Source: Yoonia maritima
Lineage (GTDB): Bacteria; Pseudomonadota; Alphaproteobacteria; Rhodobacterales; Rhodobacteraceae
Length of the DNA: 64,000 nucleotides
Reading direction: 5' to 3'
NCBI RefSeq assembly: GCF_002933395.1
Contig: NZ_PKFN01000007.1
Coordinates: 434,001-498,000 of the forward strand
Position numbers and translations under genes: made by a program. Below, piece after piece: positions 52,206-60,435 of this stretch; the first letter of the stretch is position 1; each line of letters opens with the position of its first letter. Below the pieces are notes generated by a model that searched no databases, had not been told where the DNA came from, and was given only the letters and a program-made list of their open reading frames with translations.

Positions 52206-53393
52206 TCAGCGCCCCAATGACTTCATGCCAGCTTCGATACCTGACAATGTCATCGGCACCATACGGTCTGCGCCAAAGATATCTTGGATCATTTGAACGG
52301 ATTGGGTGTAACCCCAATAGCGTTCATCTAGCGGGTTGATCCAAAGATGGCTTGGCCATTGGTCGCGTGCGCGGGTCAGCCATGTTTCGCCGGTTTCGGC
52401 GTTCCAATGTTCATTTGCGCCACCTTTGAACGCGATCTCATAGGGAGACATGCTCGCGTCGCCGACAAAGATGCATTTGTAGTCAGGACCATAGGTGCGC
52501 AACACGTCCCAAGTTGGCGTCTGGTCATCCCACCGGCGCGCATTGTCGCGCCACACACCTTCGTACAGGCAGTTGTGAAAGTAGAAATGCTCGAAATGTT
52601 TGAATTCAGATTTGGCCGCGCTGAACAGTTCTTCGACCAGCTTGATATGTGGATCCATGGAGCCGCCTATATCAAGGAAAAGCAGTACCTTTACGGCATT
52701 CCGGCGTTCCGGTTGCGTTTGCACATCCAGATAACCGTGTTCAGCAGTGGCGCGGATCGTCCCGTTAAGGTCTAGCTCATCATGTGCGCCATCACGTGCC
52801 CAGCGGCGTAGCCGTTTCAGCGCGACCTTGATATTGCGGGTGCCCAGTTCAACAGTGTCGTCCAAATTACGAAATTCACGTTTATCCCAGACTTTAACGG
52901 CACGTTGATGGCGGCTTTCTTTTTGGCCGATGCGTACGCCTTCGGGATTGTAGCCATATGCGCCAAACGGTGAAGTGCCGGCTGTGCCAACCCATTTGTT
53001 GCCGCCCTGATGACGTTCCTTTTGTTCCTCAAGCCGTTTTTTGAGCGTCTCCATCAGCTTGTCAAAGCCACCCATCGCGTCGATTTCAGCCTTTTCAGCC
53101 TCGGTCAGGTGTTTTTCAGCCAGCTTTTCCAACCAATCGGCGGGAATATCTACGGCGTTCATCACGGCCTCTGGTGGGATCGCGTCCAAGCCTTGAAAGG
53201 TCGCAGCAAAGGCGCGGTCGAATTTATCAAGGTTGCGTTCGTCTTTGACCATGATGGTCCGCGCGAGGAAATAAAACGCTTCGATATCATAGGTCGCAAG
53301 ACCTGCTTTCATGCCCTCAAGAAACGACAGGAATTCGCGTAAGGATACTGGGACCCCTTGATTACGCAAATTGTCGAAGAAGGGCAAAAACAT
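52206..53393 (-). CDS. VWA-domain protein (CoxE/YehP-like)
   Basis: A 395-residue cytoplasmic protein of the CoxE/von Willebrand A family. The region up to 230 is helical and charged; the VWA domain begins near 235 with a modified metal site DIGGSM (D241), where the classical motif is DxSxS. A Gly/Asn-rich linker (HQGGNKWVGTAGTSPFGAYG) joins them. CoxE-type proteins work with MoxR-type AAA ATPases as chaperones that insert metal cofactors or remodel complexes. The MoxR gene at 55448 on the same strand is the likely partner. Follows the 56-residue membrane protein by 3 bases. Confidence 0.91.
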   Translation of the reverse strand: MFLPFFDNLRNQGVPVSLREFLSFLEGMKAGLATYDIEAFYFLARTIMVKDERNLDKFDRAFAATFQGLDAIPPEAVMNAVDIPADWLEKLAEKHLTEAEKAEIDAMGGFDKLMETLKKRLEEQKERHQGGNKWVGTAGTSPFGAYGYNPEGVRIGQKESRHQRAVKVWDKREFRNLDDTVELGTRNIKVALKRLRRWARDGAHDELDLNGTIRATAEHGYLDVQTQPERRNAVKVLLFLDIGGSMDPHIKLVEELFSAAKSEFKHFEHFYFHNCLYEGVWRDNARRWDDQTPTWDVLRTYGPDYKCIFVGDASMSPYEIAFKGGANEHWNAETGETWLTRARDQWPSHLWINPLDERYWGYTQSVQMIQDIFGADRMVPMTLSGIEAGMKSLGR

Positions 53394-53396
53394 CTT

Positions 53397-53567
53397 TTAC
53401 ACGTAGCTGCGTTCGATGAAAATTAGGGTGAACAGTCCGACCAGTCCAAATATGATTGCAAAAACAAACGCCCATTGTACGATGTCCTTGCCAGCGCCAC
53501 CGCGTATCTTGGCGCGCAAGGCCCCCAAAACAGCCCCGAATAAAATTCCGATCAGCGGGTAAATCAT
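53397..53567 (-). CDS. Small two-helix membrane protein (56 residues)
   Basis: A 56-residue protein too short for default gene calling. It reads MIYPLIGILFGAVLGALRAK, a basic turn (IRGGAGKD), then a second hydrophobic helix (WAFVFAIIFGLVGLFTLIF) and ends ERSYV. Its stop is 3 bases before the VWA start (TAA AAG ATG), so it is cotranscribed with it. AAAGGG lies 9 bases before the ATG. Both helices suggest insertion in the inner membrane with the basic loop inside. Function unknown; perhaps an anchor of the VWA/MoxR group. Confidence 0.75.
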   Translation of the reverse strand: MIYPLIGILFGAVLGALRAKIRGGAGKDIVQWAFVFAIIFGLVGLFTLIFIERSYV

Positions 53568-53581
53568 GGGTCAGCCCTTTG

Positions 53582-54928
53582 TTAGCTAGGTGGTTCTTGT
53601 GGTCGCAATGACGCGATTTCATTGAGCCGTTCAATCACTTCGTCACGACTTCCGAACCCGTAACGCCCCCATGCGAGACTGTCCAGTCGCAGTGCCATGC
53701 CTGCGTCAGTGTTACCTTGCATGTCCAGCGCTTCGGCTTTGAACATCATCAACAACGCCATAAGGGCCGCATTTTCGTGGCGGCGCGCGACGGGGATCGC
53801 CTGATCCGCGATACGTATCGTTGTTTGCGCATCGCCTGATATCAATGTGAATGCCGCCATCTGCACGGCGACATGGGCGGCGTGAATGTCGGTTGTTGGG
53901 CTTTGGGCGAAGGCAATGTTTGCTGCATTGAATGCATTCAGTGCTTGCGACGCATCATTGCTGATTTGAAGACGGCCATAGGCGTAATACGCAAAACCTT
54001 CGCGTGCGCCGCGCCACCCAAGTTGGTTCCCAATATCGATGGCGCGCGCTGCCGCCGTTCGCCGAGATGCTTCGCTGCCGCGGCCGCTTAGGGCGGTTTC
54101 CATCGCGTTAATCCACGTCCGTGGTGTTAACCGTACTGTCTGACCGCCACCGTGCTGGCCGCGCGGGTTTAGCCGTGCCAGAATGCTGGGTAGGCGGGCT
54201 GCGACGTCAGAACGTGACATGCCGTTGCGCAGTTCAGGGTCGTAAAAGACACGTAAAATCAATGTGTCAAAGCCGGTAAGCACAGCGTGAATATTGTCAT
54301 CGTTGTAAACAGAATCAGGCAGGCGATAAAGATCGTTAAGCGGCCCGAGCCCTTGGGCTAATTCTTCGTGCAGGCAATCGCGCGCTTCTTGCGGAGGGAT
54401 GCCTGTCGGGATGAAAATCGCCGCATGTTCGCGTTTGGTCAGCGTTCCCCAATTTAGCGCGCCATTGCGACCAGAGCGTTGAAGTTCTGACCAGCTTTGT
54501 ACGCGCGGAACGACAAAACATGCCGCGTTCGGTGCTGCGCGCTGCATTTGACGCTGTGATACCGTTTCGATGACGATGCTTGCGTTCGGATTTTCGGTGC
54601 GACGAATGTCGATCCGCGCCTCTGACCGTAGCCGCGCGAGCAATAGATCCAAATCGCGTGACATCTGCGTGGGGACCTGTCCAACAGTGCTTACTGTGAT
54701 CGGCTCTTCAAAGCGGGTGAGCGCAGCAAGGGGCTGACCGCTCTCCATCCGAAACACCAGATCAAGAAAATCTTGCGCGATTTCTGAATTTGGACGTTGT
54801 GGTGGGGTGGATGTGGCCGTGGCAAAGCTGCGCATCGCCGGGAACTCAAGCAGGGTCGGCGGCGGTCCCTCGGGGACTTGAGTACAAGCTGACACCAAGG
54901 CCAGTGCAAAAGCGGCAAAAGGTTTCAT
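53582..54928 (-). CDS. DUF2927 lipoprotein
   Basis: A 448-residue predicted lipoprotein (MKPFAAFALALVSAC, lipobox ending VSAC). The first half is DUF2927 with HEELAQGLGPLNDLYRLPDS (residues near 195-214), a pattern that recalls a zinc-peptidase helix (HEELAQ); the second half is tetratricopeptide-like (AAHVAVQMAAFTLISGD, AALMALLMMFKAEALDMQGN). It is 14 bases before the small membrane protein and overlaps the GNAT gene by ATGA. Role unknown; being in one transcript with VWA suggests a joint envelope function. Confidence 0.85.
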   Translation of the reverse strand: MKPFAAFALALVSACTQVPEGPPPTLLEFPAMRSFATATSTPPQRPNSEIAQDFLDLVFRMESGQPLAALTRFEEPITVSTVGQVPTQMSRDLDLLLARLRSEARIDIRRTENPNASIVIETVSQRQMQRAAPNAACFVVPRVQSWSELQRSGRNGALNWGTLTKREHAAIFIPTGIPPQEARDCLHEELAQGLGPLNDLYRLPDSVYNDDNIHAVLTGFDTLILRVFYDPELRNGMSRSDVAARLPSILARLNPRGQHGGGQTVRLTPRTWINAMETALSGRGSEASRRTAAARAIDIGNQLGWRGAREGFAYYAYGRLQISNDASQALNAFNAANIAFAQSPTTDIHAAHVAVQMAAFTLISGDAQTTIRIADQAIPVARRHENAALMALLMMFKAEALDMQGNTDAGMALRLDSLAWGRYGFGSRDEVIERLNEIASLRPQEPPS

Positions 54929-55374
54929 GCAGGCCTTTGGTATTTGATGAAATTGGTGAGCGTTCCAACCCGGTCATAAAGCTGGCGACCTGTCTGATTG
55001 TCGTCTTGGGTCAGCCAATAGACATTCGGAGCACCAGCATCATCAGCGGCTGAATAGACAGCCTCGATCAGTTTGCGGCCCACGCCAGTGCCGCGCACAG
55101 ATGGCGCCGCGAACAGATCCTGCAAATAGCATACGTTTTCGACGCGCCAGCAGTGGCGGTGAAACAAGTAATGCACCAATCCGACGGGTTCACCGTTTTG
55201 CTCAGCGATCAGGCAGTTGAAGTCATGGCTGTCGTCGGTCAACAGTCGCGCGAATGTCGCGTCATAAACATCCGTTGGTAAAGAAGTTTTGTAGAAAGCT
55301 AGGTAGCGTTCCCATAGATTGTCCCAAGCGGGTCGATCCGTAGCGCGGAGCGGTCTGATTACCGTTTCTGTCAT
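54925..55374 (-). CDS. GNAT-family N-acetyltransferase
   Basis: A 149-residue acetyltransferase. The acetyl-CoA loop is DLFAAPSVRGTGVGRKLIEAVY (R/QxxGxG/A), the last strand is NVYWLTQDDNQTGRQLYDRVG. The start MTETVIRPLRATD is typical. Substrate unknown; the form resembles small amine or phosphinothricin-type acetyltransferases. Coupled to the DUF2927 gene by a four-base overlap. Confidence 0.9.
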   Translation of the reverse strand: MTETVIRPLRATDRPAWDNLWERYLAFYKTSLPTDVYDATFARLLTDDSHDFNCLIAEQNGEPVGLVHYLFHRHCWRVENVCYLQDLFAAPSVRGTGVGRKLIEAVYSAADDAGAPNVYWLTQDDNQTGRQLYDRVGTLTNFIKYQRPA

Positions 55375-55447
55375 CTTTACCTGCTTATAACCTAAATGCG
55401 ACCATATCTGTCTTTATGGGCGGTACCAGTAAAATAGCCGTGCGCGA

Positions 55448-56287
55448 CTAACGTCCAGAGCGGGCCATGAATGCGAGTCGTTCAAACAAATGCACGTCTT
55501 GTTCATTCTTCAAAAGGGCACCGTGCAACTTGGGAAGCGCATTGGCACCATCACGCTTTAGGTCATCCGATGTTAAATCTTCGGCCAATAACAACTTGAG
55601 CCAATCCAGCACTTCTGACGTCGACGGCTTTTTCTTGAGGCCAGTTGTCTCGCGGATTTCGTAAAACTGAGTCAGTGCAGTTGTAAGAAGTGCCTCTTTG
55701 ATGCCGGGGTGGTGGACCTCGACGATTTGGCGCAGCGTTTCCGCGTCCGGGAAGCGGATATAGTGGAAAAAGCAGCGGCGCAGAAACGCGTCAGGCAGTT
55801 CTTTTTCGTTATTGGATGTGATGATGATAAGCGGGCGATGCTGGGCGCGAATGGTTTCGCCTGTCTCATAGACGTGGAATTCCATTCGATCGAGTTCTTG
55901 CAAAAGGTCGTTCGGGAACTCGATATCGGCTTTGTCGATCTCGTCAATCAGCAGAACGGTCCGTTCGGGGGCCGCAAAGGCCTGCCAAAGTTTTCCTTTT
56001 TTGATGTAATTTGCGACATCATTCACACGCTCGTCGCCCAATTGGCTGTCACGCAAACGGCTGACTGCGTCATATTCGTACAAGCCTTGTTGCGCCTTGG
56101 TTGTGGACTTAATACTCCACTCAATCATAGGCATATTCAGCGCCGCGCTGACTTGCCGGGCCAGTTCTGTTTTGCCTGTGCCGGGTTCGCCCTTAACTAA
56201 AAGGGGTCTTTGCAATGTCATAGCAGCATTTACCGCCATATTTAGGTCATCTGTGGCAACGTAACTGTCGGTACCGGTAAACTGCAT
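55448..56287 (-). CDS. MoxR-family AAA ATPase
   Basis: A 279-residue AAA+ ATPase of the MoxR class. Walker A GEPGTGKT is at 33-40, Walker B VLLIDEIDKA near 105-114, sensor 1 in IIITSNNEKELPDAFLRRCFF with the arginine finger pair. The start at 56287 (MQFTGTDSYVATDDL) is chosen for family length; the 47 codons before it run into the promoter. With the VWA gene 2 kb away on the same strand it would form a MoxR/CoxE-type chaperone pair; three genes lie between them, and the 73-base gap before GNAT may still be transcribed through. Confidence 0.92.
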   Translation of the reverse strand: MQFTGTDSYVATDDLNMAVNAAMTLQRPLLVKGEPGTGKTELARQVSAALNMPMIEWSIKSTTKAQQGLYEYDAVSRLRDSQLGDERVNDVANYIKKGKLWQAFAAPERTVLLIDEIDKADIEFPNDLLQELDRMEFHVYETGETIRAQHRPLIIITSNNEKELPDAFLRRCFFHYIRFPDAETLRQIVEVHHPGIKEALLTTALTQFYEIRETTGLKKKPSTSEVLDWLKLLLAEDLTSDDLKRDGANALPKLHGALLKNEQDVHLFERLAFMARSGR

Positions 56288-56470
56288 CTTCGCGAACCCT
56301 TTGATTTGTGTGGTCAACCTAGCAGGTCGCCAGCGATCATCAACATACCGCCAAAGGATAATTTCAGGGGGTGACAGTGAGCCCCCAAGAGAGTAAACCC
56401 CGCTTAAAATAGGGCAGAGGGAACGCAATTACGGCCCCAATCCTCTGCCACGCCGGAGAATTGATAGGGT

Positions 56471-56899
56471 ATGACGATGAAAGCCGAAACGTTTCTGCCA
56501 GAAGACTATATTCCAGCCGATAATGAACCGTTCATGAACGAACGCCAAACGGAATACTTCCGCCGCAAGCTTTTAAACTGGAAATCTGAGCTTCTTGAAG
56601 ACACCCGCGACACTGTCGCAGGCATGAAAGATCAGACTCGCAATATTCCCGATGTTGCAGACCGCGCATCCGAAGAAACTGACCGTTCGCTAGAGCTACG
56701 CACACGCGACCGTCAGCGCAAACTGGTCACCAAAATTGACGCAGCGCTGCGCCGCATCGACGAAGGTGAATACGGTTACTGCGAAATGACAGGCGAGCCG
56801 ATTTCGCTTAAGCGCTTGGATGCACGTCCAATCGCCACAATGAGCCTTGAAGCACAAGAACGTCACGAGCGTCGCGAGAAGGTGCATCGCGACGACTAA
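56471..56899 (+). CDS. dksA: RNA polymerase-binding factor DksA
   Basis: DksA enters the secondary channel of RNA polymerase and acts with ppGpp at rRNA and amino acid promoters. The 142 residues have the coiled coil (about 25-105), with DVADRASEETDRS at the tip including the acidic pair, and the globular end YGYCEMTGEPISLKRL. Only C104 remains of the four zinc-finger cysteines, a variant known in alphaproteobacteria that is thought to keep its fold without zinc. A monooxygenase gene starts one base after its stop. Confidence 0.93.
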   Translation: MTMKAETFLPEDYIPADNEPFMNERQTEYFRRKLLNWKSELLEDTRDTVAGMKDQTRNIPDVADRASEETDRSLELRTRDRQRKLVTKIDAALRRIDEGEYGYCEMTGEPISLKRLDARPIATMSLEAQERHERREKVHRDD

Positions 56900-56900
56900 G

Positions 56901-58049
56901 GTGCAACATAAAGCACAACGCAATGTCGCCATCATCGGTGGCGGCATCGGTGGCCTTACAGCAGCCTTGGCGTTCGCACGACAAGGCGCGGCGGTAACCG
57001 CTTACGAACAAGCGCCCGAACTGACCGAGGTTGGCGCAGGGCTGCAAATTACCCCTAATGGAATGCGGGCGCTTTATGCGCTGGGTCTGGAGGCCGCGCT
57101 CGATATGAGCGGGGTCAAAGCCAAGGCTGTGATACCGACGGATGCTTTGTCCGGGCGTGAAATTGCGCGCTTTGATCTGACTTCTCAATCTCCTCCATAC
57201 CGTTTCTTTCACCGCGCGGCGCTAATTGATCTACTTGCACGGGGGTGCGCCGCAAATGGCGTGACCGTGCAGCTTAACGCGCGGATCACGGATGTACGGC
57301 CCGATGGATCGTTTGATGTCGATGGTATTCGTGTAACGCCAGACCTGACGATTGGGGCTGATGGTGTACGGTCGAACATACGTGGTTTGATCAACAAGCC
57401 GGCAGAGCCTTTCTTTACAGGTCAGGTAGCATGGCGCGCATTGGTTAAGGTCGAAGATGCTGATCCGGTGGCACGGATCTGGATGGCGCCGGGCCGGCAT
57501 ATGGTGACTTATCCGTTGTCTGGTGGGCGGCTGAACATCGTCGCAGTTCAGCAACGCAGTCAGTGGGCTGAAGAAGGCTGGCATCACCAAGATGACCCGG
57601 GCAATCTGCGCCAAGTTTTTGCAGACTGCCACTGGAGCCTGAAATCCATTCTGAGCGATGTTGAAAAGGTGAACCTGTGGGGGCTGTTCCGGCATCCGGT
57701 TGCCCAACGCTGGCATGCGGGATCAGTGGCAATACTTGGTGATGCAGCGCACCCGACGCTGCCATTCCTTGCGCAGGGTGCCAACCTTGCCATCGAAGAC
57801 GCCTATGTGCTTGCGCATTGTTGTGATGAACACACCGATCTGGCACAAGGGTTGCAAGCCTATCAAGCAGCGCGGCGCGATCGTGTGGTCAAAGCTGTCA
57901 AAGGCGCGAACGCGAATGCGCGAAACTACCACCTTGGCGGCGTCCAACGCTTTGTTGCCCACGCTGGGCTGCGCACGATGGGAAAGGTCGCGCCAAACGC
58001 GTTCCTCAACCGGATGAACTGGCTTTATGATTTAGATGTGACGGCTTAG
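56901..58049 (+). CDS. FAD-dependent monooxygenase (salicylate hydroxylase-like)
   Basis: A 382-residue flavoprotein hydroxylase. It has GGGIGGLTAALAFARQG (FAD motif, residues 13-29), the DG motif TIGADGVRSNIRG and GDAAHPTLPFLAQGANLAIEDA. This is the family that hydroxylates aromatic compounds such as salicylate or 6-hydroxynicotinate with NAD(P)H and oxygen. The start is a GTG at 56901, one base behind dksA; the longer frame overlaps dksA by 53 bases and is unlikely. Substrate unknown. No aromatic ring-cleavage gene is near. Confidence 0.88.
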   Translation: MQHKAQRNVAIIGGGIGGLTAALAFARQGAAVTAYEQAPELTEVGAGLQITPNGMRALYALGLEAALDMSGVKAKAVIPTDALSGREIARFDLTSQSPPYRFFHRAALIDLLARGCAANGVTVQLNARITDVRPDGSFDVDGIRVTPDLTIGADGVRSNIRGLINKPAEPFFTGQVAWRALVKVEDADPVARIWMAPGRHMVTYPLSGGRLNIVAVQQRSQWAEEGWHHQDDPGNLRQVFADCHWSLKSILSDVEKVNLWGLFRHPVAQRWHAGSVAILGDAAHPTLPFLAQGANLAIEDAYVLAHCCDEHTDLAQGLQAYQAARRDRVVKAVKGANANARNYHLGGVQRFVAHAGLRTMGKVAPNAFLNRMNWLYDLDVTA

Positions 58050-58372
58050 CGCCAGTGATTGTTGGTCATGTAGGTGACGCGCTCAAGCACTTCGAAGCTG
58101 CCAAAATCAACGCGGAATACATCATTTTCGACGCGCATATAGACCCAGCCATCACTGACAGGCGGCAGGCCGTAGTAGCGCGCGTTCATCAGTACCGAAT
58201 GTTCCCCACGTTCTAAGTAGCTTCCGACTTCAACAGGGCTAGGGCGTGGAGCAGTAGACTTTGGAACGGACACGCAATTGGTCCCAGCGACCGCAATACG
58301 GCACTGTGCATATGAAATTGATGGAGTCATGCAGGCCGTAAACGCGGCCATAAACAAAGTTTTTCCGAGCAT
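58046..58372 (-). CDS. Small exported RcnB-like protein
   Basis: A 108-residue protein with signal peptide (cleavage after ISYAQ near 23). The C-terminal half YYGLPPVSDGWVYMRVENDVFRVDFGSFEVLERV resembles the RcnB/YkuJ-type periplasmic domain (YGLPP ... W.RV.ND..LVD) known from nickel/cobalt homeostasis proteins, though most relatives have no proven metal role. Two cysteines (QCRIAVAGTNC) may form a disulfide. Converges with the monooxygenase gene with a 4-base overlap. Confidence 0.75.
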   Translation of the reverse strand: MLGKTLFMAAFTACMTPSISYAQCRIAVAGTNCVSVPKSTAPRPSPVEVGSYLERGEHSVLMNARYYGLPPVSDGWVYMRVENDVFRVDFGSFEVLERVTYMTNNHWR

Positions 58373-58436
58373 TTTAAACGCGCTCCTTACAGCTAACCAA
58401 ATCTGCTCGATTATTGTTTTTTGTGTGTTTAGCCGC

Positions 58437-59237
58437 TTAAGCGGCTAGGTCAACCCATACGGGCACGTGATCTGATGGCTTTTCCTTGCCGCGCACCTCG
58501 GATTCGATCCAACAATTGTTCAGCAAATCGGCACATTGTGGCGTCAGCAAAAAGTGGTCGATGCGGATGCCGTTGTTCTTTTCCCAAGCGCCAGCTTGGT
58601 AATCCCAGAACGAATAATGGCCTGCACCAGATTCGCGCGCGCGGAAAGCTTCGGTAAAGCCAAGGTTCACGATCTTGCGGAATGCCGCGCGGCTTTCTGG
58701 GCGGAACAATGCGTCATCGCGCCACACATCTGGACGTGCGGCGTCTTCGGCTTGGGGGATGATGTTGTAGTCGCCTGCCATCAGGGCAGGGGTTTCTGCT
58801 GCCATCAACTCTTGGGCGCGATTATATAACCGATCCATCCAGCGCAATTTGTAGTCGTATTTCGGGCCGGGGGCGGGGTTTCCGTTTGGCAGGTAAAGCC
58901 CGCAAATGCGGATTGCGACATCGCCCACGACGGTTGCTTCTATATAGCGGGCTTCTTCGTCATCGACACCTTCACGTCCAGCGCCAGCGGCGCCCGGCAG
59001 GCCGCGTGTCACGTCTTCTAGCGGGAGCTTGGACAGGATCGCGACGCCGTTAAAACCCTTTTGACCATGGGTTTCGACGTTGTACCCTTTGTCTTCTAGG
59101 ATTTCGCGCGGGAAGTTTTCGTCAACCGATTTGATCTCTTGCAGGATCGCGACATCGGGGTTGGCATCGTCCAACCAGTCAGTCAACGCGTTGATGCGTG
59201 CTTTCACGCCGTTGATGTTGAATGTCGCAATTTTCAT
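58437..59237 (-). CDS. xth: Exodeoxyribonuclease III
   Basis: A 266-residue AP endonuclease/3'-5' exonuclease for base excision repair. Motifs: ATFNINGVKARI (residues 4-15), ILQEIKSVDENFP (metal glutamate), LMAGDYNIIPQAEDA, and SDHVPVWVDL at the end. The start at 59237 is preceded by GAGGGG. The stop codon lies inside a perfect 16-base palindrome (58431-58446). Confidence 0.95.
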   Translation of the reverse strand: MKIATFNINGVKARINALTDWLDDANPDVAILQEIKSVDENFPREILEDKGYNVETHGQKGFNGVAILSKLPLEDVTRGLPGAAGAGREGVDDEEARYIEATVVGDVAIRICGLYLPNGNPAPGPKYDYKLRWMDRLYNRAQELMAAETPALMAGDYNIIPQAEDAARPDVWRDDALFRPESRAAFRKIVNLGFTEAFRARESGAGHYSFWDYQAGAWEKNNGIRIDHFLLTPQCADLLNNCWIESEVRGKEKPSDHVPVWVDLAA

Positions 59238-59291
59238 GGCTGCCCCTCGTTTGGGGCAGTTTTGCCGCAGTAGGCGGCAATGCACAAGCGT

Positions 59292-59489
59292 TTAGCTTTT
59301 GGGTTTGTCGTCAGTGCGTACCGGGATGCGGGCAAGCGACGTCATCAGCCCCGGAAAACGTACAGTTTTCCCTTTGGTTTCTGCGTTATTCACATGCGCA
59401 CGAAAAACAGCAAGCTGCACAAGCATCGCAACAGCGAAAATCGCCAAGGCGATCTCTGTTGGGGTTATCTTCATCAGTTGGTCGAGCAT
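59292..59489 (-). CDS. Small membrane protein of unknown function
   Basis: A 65-residue protein with one membrane helix (TEIALAIFAVAMLVQLAVF, about 11-29) and a basic C-terminal tail. A clear ribosome site GAGGAG lies 7 bases before the ATG. It is separated by 54 bases from xth and by 34 from the previous gene in the same direction. Not recognised. Confidence 0.7.
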   Translation of the reverse strand: MLDQLMKITPTEIALAIFAVAMLVQLAVFRAHVNNAETKGKTVRFPGLMTSLARIPVRTDDKPKS

Positions 59490-59523
59490 TGTGAGACTCC
59501 TCTGTCACAAGACGCTTAACATA

Positions 59524-60036
59524 TTATGGGTCGCTGCGCAAAAGATTGCGAAAAGCGTCATAATTGGTTCGGCGACCTTTCAATTCAGATATAATTACGA
59601 ATGCGCGCCTGCGGTAGGCTTGAACCCCGAAAAAAGCGGTGACCATCGCGATTGTAATACTGGCAGCGGTCAGAATATCGGCAGATCCATAGACCACGGC
59701 CCCAAATGCACCCAAGATAAGTCCGATAATTGTCCCCATGACAAGCCGACTTGGGATTAGGTCATTTTCGAGCTTGGCGATGTCGCTATCCAAATCTCGG
59801 ATTTGATCGGTCAAAGATTCGGAAATTGCCTCGGCCAAGTCGCGGTAGATCATCGAATTCGTGGCGCGTGTGCCAGTAACCAGCCTGTTGCGCAGATCAA
59901 TGCGTGATTGGCCAGTCGTGACCGCCTGATCCAACAGATCTGCGATCTCGATCTCGCGACCGCTCCAATCATCATCTCGTTCGTCGCGTTGCACCTGATC
60001 CAAGATCAGCCGCGCCAGCCTTGGATTGTTTTGCAT
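59524..60036 (-). CDS. Two-helix membrane protein downstream of erpA
   Basis: A 170-residue protein. The first 90 residues are helical and charged (coiled-coil-like ESLTDQIRDLDSDIAKLENDL), followed by two membrane helices (about 104-122 and 124-143, VMGTIIGLILGAFGAVVYG and LTAASITIAMVTAFFGV) and a basic tail (RRRAFVIISELKGRR). The ATG at 60036 overlaps the erpA stop by one base (TAATG), so it is translated by reinitiation. Not recognised; membrane shape recalls small TMEM-like or DUF-type proteins without known function. Confidence 0.78.
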   Translation of the reverse strand: MQNNPRLARLILDQVQRDERDDDWSGREIEIADLLDQAVTTGQSRIDLRNRLVTGTRATNSMIYRDLAEAISESLTDQIRDLDSDIAKLENDLIPSRLVMGTIIGLILGAFGAVVYGSADILTAASITIAMVTAFFGVQAYRRRAFVIISELKGRRTNYDAFRNLLRSDP

Positions 60037-60362
60037 TACATCGAAAACGAAGTGCCGCAGCCACAAGACGACGCAGCATTCGGGTTTTCGATAACAAAGC
60101 GTGCGCCGATCAGCTCTTCAGAAAAATCAATGACGGCGTCAGCTAAAAAGGGCAGGGACACCGCGTCGATCACGACGGTTTCGCCGTTGTCAGACAGAAC
60201 CAAATCATCTTCTTTTGGTTCGTCCAAGTCGATTTCATACTGAAAGCCCGAGCATCCGCCGCCTTCAACAGCGATGCGTAGCGCCTTTCCTTGGGACGCA
60301 GCCCCGATTTCTGCAAGCCTTTCAAAGGCGCGTGGGGTCACTTTGGGGGGAATCGTCAGCAT
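60036..60362 (-). CDS. erpA: Iron-sulfur cluster insertion protein, ErpA/IscA type
   Basis: A 108-residue A-type carrier that delivers iron-sulfur clusters to apo-enzymes. The three cluster cysteines are C37 in EGGGCSGFQYE and C100, C102 in SSCGCGTSFS. The start at 60362 (MLTIPPKVTP) is chosen by family length; the upstream frame overlaps the divergent dgt gene. ErpA rather than IscA is suggested by its place next to dgt and away from an isc or suf operon. Confidence 0.93.
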   Translation of the reverse strand: MLTIPPKVTPRAFERLAEIGAASQGKALRIAVEGGGCSGFQYEIDLDEPKEDDLVLSDNGETVVIDAVSLPFLADAVIDFSEELIGARFVIENPNAASSCGCGTSFSM

Positions 60363-60435
60363 TTTGCGACCTATTCGTTTGTGTTCAATTGCAATATAGG
60401 GATCACAGGCAAGACGGACAAGGCAGGCAAATATC

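Noticed and set aside
56847..56900. Upstream start for the flavin monooxygenase inside dksA
   Set aside because: It would overlap dksA by 53 bases and add residues without family match; GTG at 56901 gives the normal N-terminus just before the FAD motif.
58431..58446. Perfect palindrome AGCCGCTTAAGCGGCT at the xth stop codon as a terminator
   Set aside because: There is no loop and no T tract on either strand, so intrinsic termination is unlikely; it may be chance, as it includes the stop codon.
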